From: Chitinophagaceae bacterium
GTDB lineage: Bacteria > Bacteroidota > Bacteroidia > Chitinophagales > UBA10324
Assembly (NCBI GenBank): GCA_947474435.1
Contig: CANJII010000012.1
Span: 1 to 64,000, forward strand
Length of the DNA: 64,000 nt
Direction of reading: 5' to 3'
How positions within the stretch are numbered: the stretch's first letter is position 1; every line of letters starts with the position of its first letter. Of the stretch, positions 62,238 to 64,000 are shown in pieces. The notes under the pieces are model-generated. The model did not search any database and was not told the origin of the DNA. It saw only the letters and a program-made list of their open reading frames with translations. The translations under genes were made by a program, and so were the position numbers.

Positions 62238-64000
62238 TGCAATTGGTGGCTTTCGTTTTCAGTAATCATATTCTGGTCGATGAGCCAGCGCAAAGTATGC
62301 AACAATTTTTCTTCAGTAACTCCATGAACAGTCTGCACAAGTTGATTGTATTCCAGTTGATTTTTGGTTAACGAACTTTTCAGTTGTTCAATTATGTATT
62401 CAAATTCTATGTCGCTAACTTCTAATTTATTTCTACGCAAGCACACATCACAAATTCCGCAACGGCTGGTTTCTTCTTCATCAAAATAATTCAGCAAAGT
62501 TTCGTTCCGACAATGTGCATGGTCAGAAATGTAATACAACATCGCCTGCAATCGGTTGTGATAACTTTCCTTTCGCTGATTTAACAATTCAGTATTGAAT
62601 TGCAATTGCTCGCTCCGCATTCTTTCCTTCAGAAAAAACAATTGCGGATTTTCATTTCGCTCTTCGTACTGCAATAAATTATTCTGCTGAAACACACGAA
62701 GGTGCTTGATGATTTCAATGTAAGTTGTATTCAATGCCTTCGCCAGTTCTTCTTCACGCACCTGCGAAAAATAATCGAACACACCACCATACGAACGCAT
62801 GATTGCCTTAATCAATGCTTCGTGTTCGGGATGCATTACTTCATAACGATACAATGATTCCTTATCAACAGTCATCATAATTCTTGATGGCAGGTATACC
62901 GAATCGGAAAAAGATAAATATCCTTCCTGCTCTAAAATTTTTAATGATTGCAAAGTTCGAATGGCAATGAACTGATAGGTTTTCAAAAAAACATTCAAAT
63001 CAAAATTAAAACTTTCGCCCTGCCCTGCACCGTCAGCCAATTTGCAAAAATTTCCAATGGCATTGTAAATATTTTTAACTTCTTCCAAATCTGGAAATTG
63101 ATCAGCTTCTCTTTTATTCAACTCAGTTACATCGGCATTATTATAGAGAATTACCGCAAACGATTTTTTTTCATCACGACCTGCTCGTCCTGCCTCTTGA
63201 AAATAACTTTCTAAATTATCAGGCACATCCCAATGCACCACCAACCGCACATCAGGTTTATCTATTCCCATTCCGAATGCATTGGTGCAAACAATTACGC
63301 GCACTTTATTCTGAATCCAATCTTCTTGCTTTTGTGATCGTTCGCCATGAGATAGGCCAGCGTGATATTCAGTGGCACTGACATTATTCTGTTGAAGAAA
63401 CATTGCAACTTCCTTTGTTCTTCTTCGGTTTCGCACATACACAATTGCAGTTCCTTTTACTTTATCCAGCATCTTTAACAACCTGCCGAATTTATCTTCT
63501 TCAAATAAAACGGAGTACGATAAATTTTTTCGCTCGAAACTTCTGCGCACAACATGCTGCTGCTTGAATTGCAGTTTCTGCATGATGTCACTGCAAACAA
63601 TTTTTGTAGCAGAGGCAGTTAATGCGAGAACAGGAATATCATTTAACTCTTCTCGTACTTCGGCAATGCGCAGATATGGCGGACGAAAATCATAACCCCA
63701 TTGTGAAATGCAATGCGCTTCATCAACAGCCAGTAAATTAATTTTCATTTTAGGTAATCGAGCACGAAAAATATCTGTGGTTAATCGTTCGGGTGAGAGG
63801 TATAAAAATTTGTAATGCCCTTCCACACATTTCTCCAATGTCAAATCCACTTCGCGATAACTCATGCCGGAGTGAATGGCCACTGCGGAAATTTTTCGGG
63901 AGCGAAGATTATTCACCTGATCCTTCATCAATGCAATCAACGGAGAAATAACCAAGCACATTCCCTCCATGTACATTGCGGGAATCTGAAAACAAATTGA
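62228..64000 (-). CDS. recQ: ATP-dependent DNA helicase RecQ (5' end beyond window)
   Basis: The frame is open through the right edge, where it reads SICFQIPAMYMEGMCLVISP, the region just after Walker A (GKS) of RecQ. Motif II is DEAH (AVDEAHCISQWGYDFRPPYL), and motif V/VI is TNAFGMGIDKPDVRLVVHWD then QEAGRAGRDEKK. A zinc-binding domain (CRNET...RCGICDVCLRR) follows. The C-terminal HRDC-like part appears reduced. RecQ unwinds DNA in recombination and repair. The N-terminus lies outside the window. Confidence 0.95.
   Translation of the reverse strand, partial: SICFQIPAMYMEGMCLVISPLIALMKDQVNNLRSRKISAVAIHSGMSYREVDLTLEKCVEGHYKFLYLSPERLTTDIFRARLPKMKINLLAVDEAHCISQWGYDFRPPYLRIAEVREELNDIPVLALTASATKIVCSDIMQKLQFKQQHVVRRSFERKNLSYSVLFEEDKFGRLLKMLDKVKGTAIVYVRNRRRTKEVAMFLQQNNVSATEYHAGLSHGERSQKQEDWIQNKVRVIVCTNAFGMGIDKPDVRLVVHWDVPDNLESYFQEAGRAGRDEKKSFAVILYNNADVTELNKREADQFPDLEEVKNIYNAIGNFCKLADGAGQGESFNFDLNVFLKTYQFIAIRTLQSLKILEQEGYLSFSDSVYLPSRIMMTVDKESLYRYEVMHPEHEALIKAIMRSYGGVFDYFSQVREEELAKALNTTYIEIIKHLRVFQQNNLLQYEERNENPQLFFLKERMRSEQLQFNTELLNQRKESYHNRLQAMLYYISDHAHCRNETLLNYFDEEETSRCGICDVCLRRNKLEVSDIEFEYIIEQLKSSLTKNQLEYNQLVQTVHGVTEEKLLHTLRWLIDQNMITENESHQLQWN

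Overview
The window is a chromosomal segment of a Bacteroidota bacterium, most like the Chitinophagales/Sphingobacteriales side of the phylum. The evidence is a low GC content, Bacteroidota-type -7 promoter elements (TAnnTTTG) in front of many genes, type IX secretion (T9SS) C-terminal sorting domains on several secreted proteins, a FISUMP-domain protein, a YfhO-like membrane protein, and lipoproteins with short signal peptides. Nothing looks phage- or plasmid-derived, and no insertion sequence or CRISPR array was seen. Both ends are cut inside genes: a YfhO-family protein at the left edge and RecQ at the right edge.

Layout, left to right. 1-10.1 kb: YfhO-like protein, an SDR-type L-threonine dehydrogenase, a DUF6090-like protein, a FISUMP/T9SS protein, a histidine kinase/response regulator pair with a degenerate response-regulator 3' fragment nearby, an FKBP isomerase, a propeller lipoprotein and a phosphopantetheinyl transferase. 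10.2-12 kb: tRNA-Pro(TGG), tRNA-Ser(GCT) and dnaA. 12-16 kb: a methylmalonyl-CoA-mutase-type large subunit in an overlapping operon with a 5'-nucleotidase split into two genes. 16.1-21.9 kb: large secreted proteins (an S74-domain repeat protein and a delta-60-repeat T9SS protein). 21.9-30.3 kb: a compact minus-strand operon reading PqqD-like protein, ATP-grasp ligase, fold-III PLP decarboxylase, a urea-transporter/M23-peptidase fusion, a TPR plus outer-membrane beta-barrel protein, a TPR protein, then a GH3-type adenylating enzyme.

30.5-38 kb: mscL, a GT39 glycosyltransferase and a fragment of the spc ribosomal operon (rpsH-rplF-rplR-rpsE-rpmD-rplO-secY-map) broken on both sides. 38-55 kb: mostly metabolic and housekeeping genes (PQQ-type sugar dehydrogenase, a deoxyhypusine-synthase-like enzyme, an M1 peptidase, fabD, ung, DUF423, SDR, ribH, an MBL hydrolase, a pirin, ald, pyrB-pyrR, a K+ channel/RCK protein). 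55.6-57 kb: a visibly AT-richer pair of poorly conserved genes. 57-64 kb: an LldE-like Fe-S protein, an MFS transporter, a small ORF coupled to an FtsE-like ATPase, two glycosyltransferases and recQ.

The best candidate for an undescribed system is the 23.5-30.3 kb operon. An ATP-grasp ligase next to a fold-III decarboxylase resembles the logic of aminoacyl-carrier chemistry (BtrJ/BtrK in butirosin biosynthesis). Here it sits with a PqqD-like peptide-binding domain and with envelope proteins, one of which joins a channel to a zinc endopeptidase. I infer an envelope-directed peptide or amino-acid modification and processing pathway; substrate and product are unknown.
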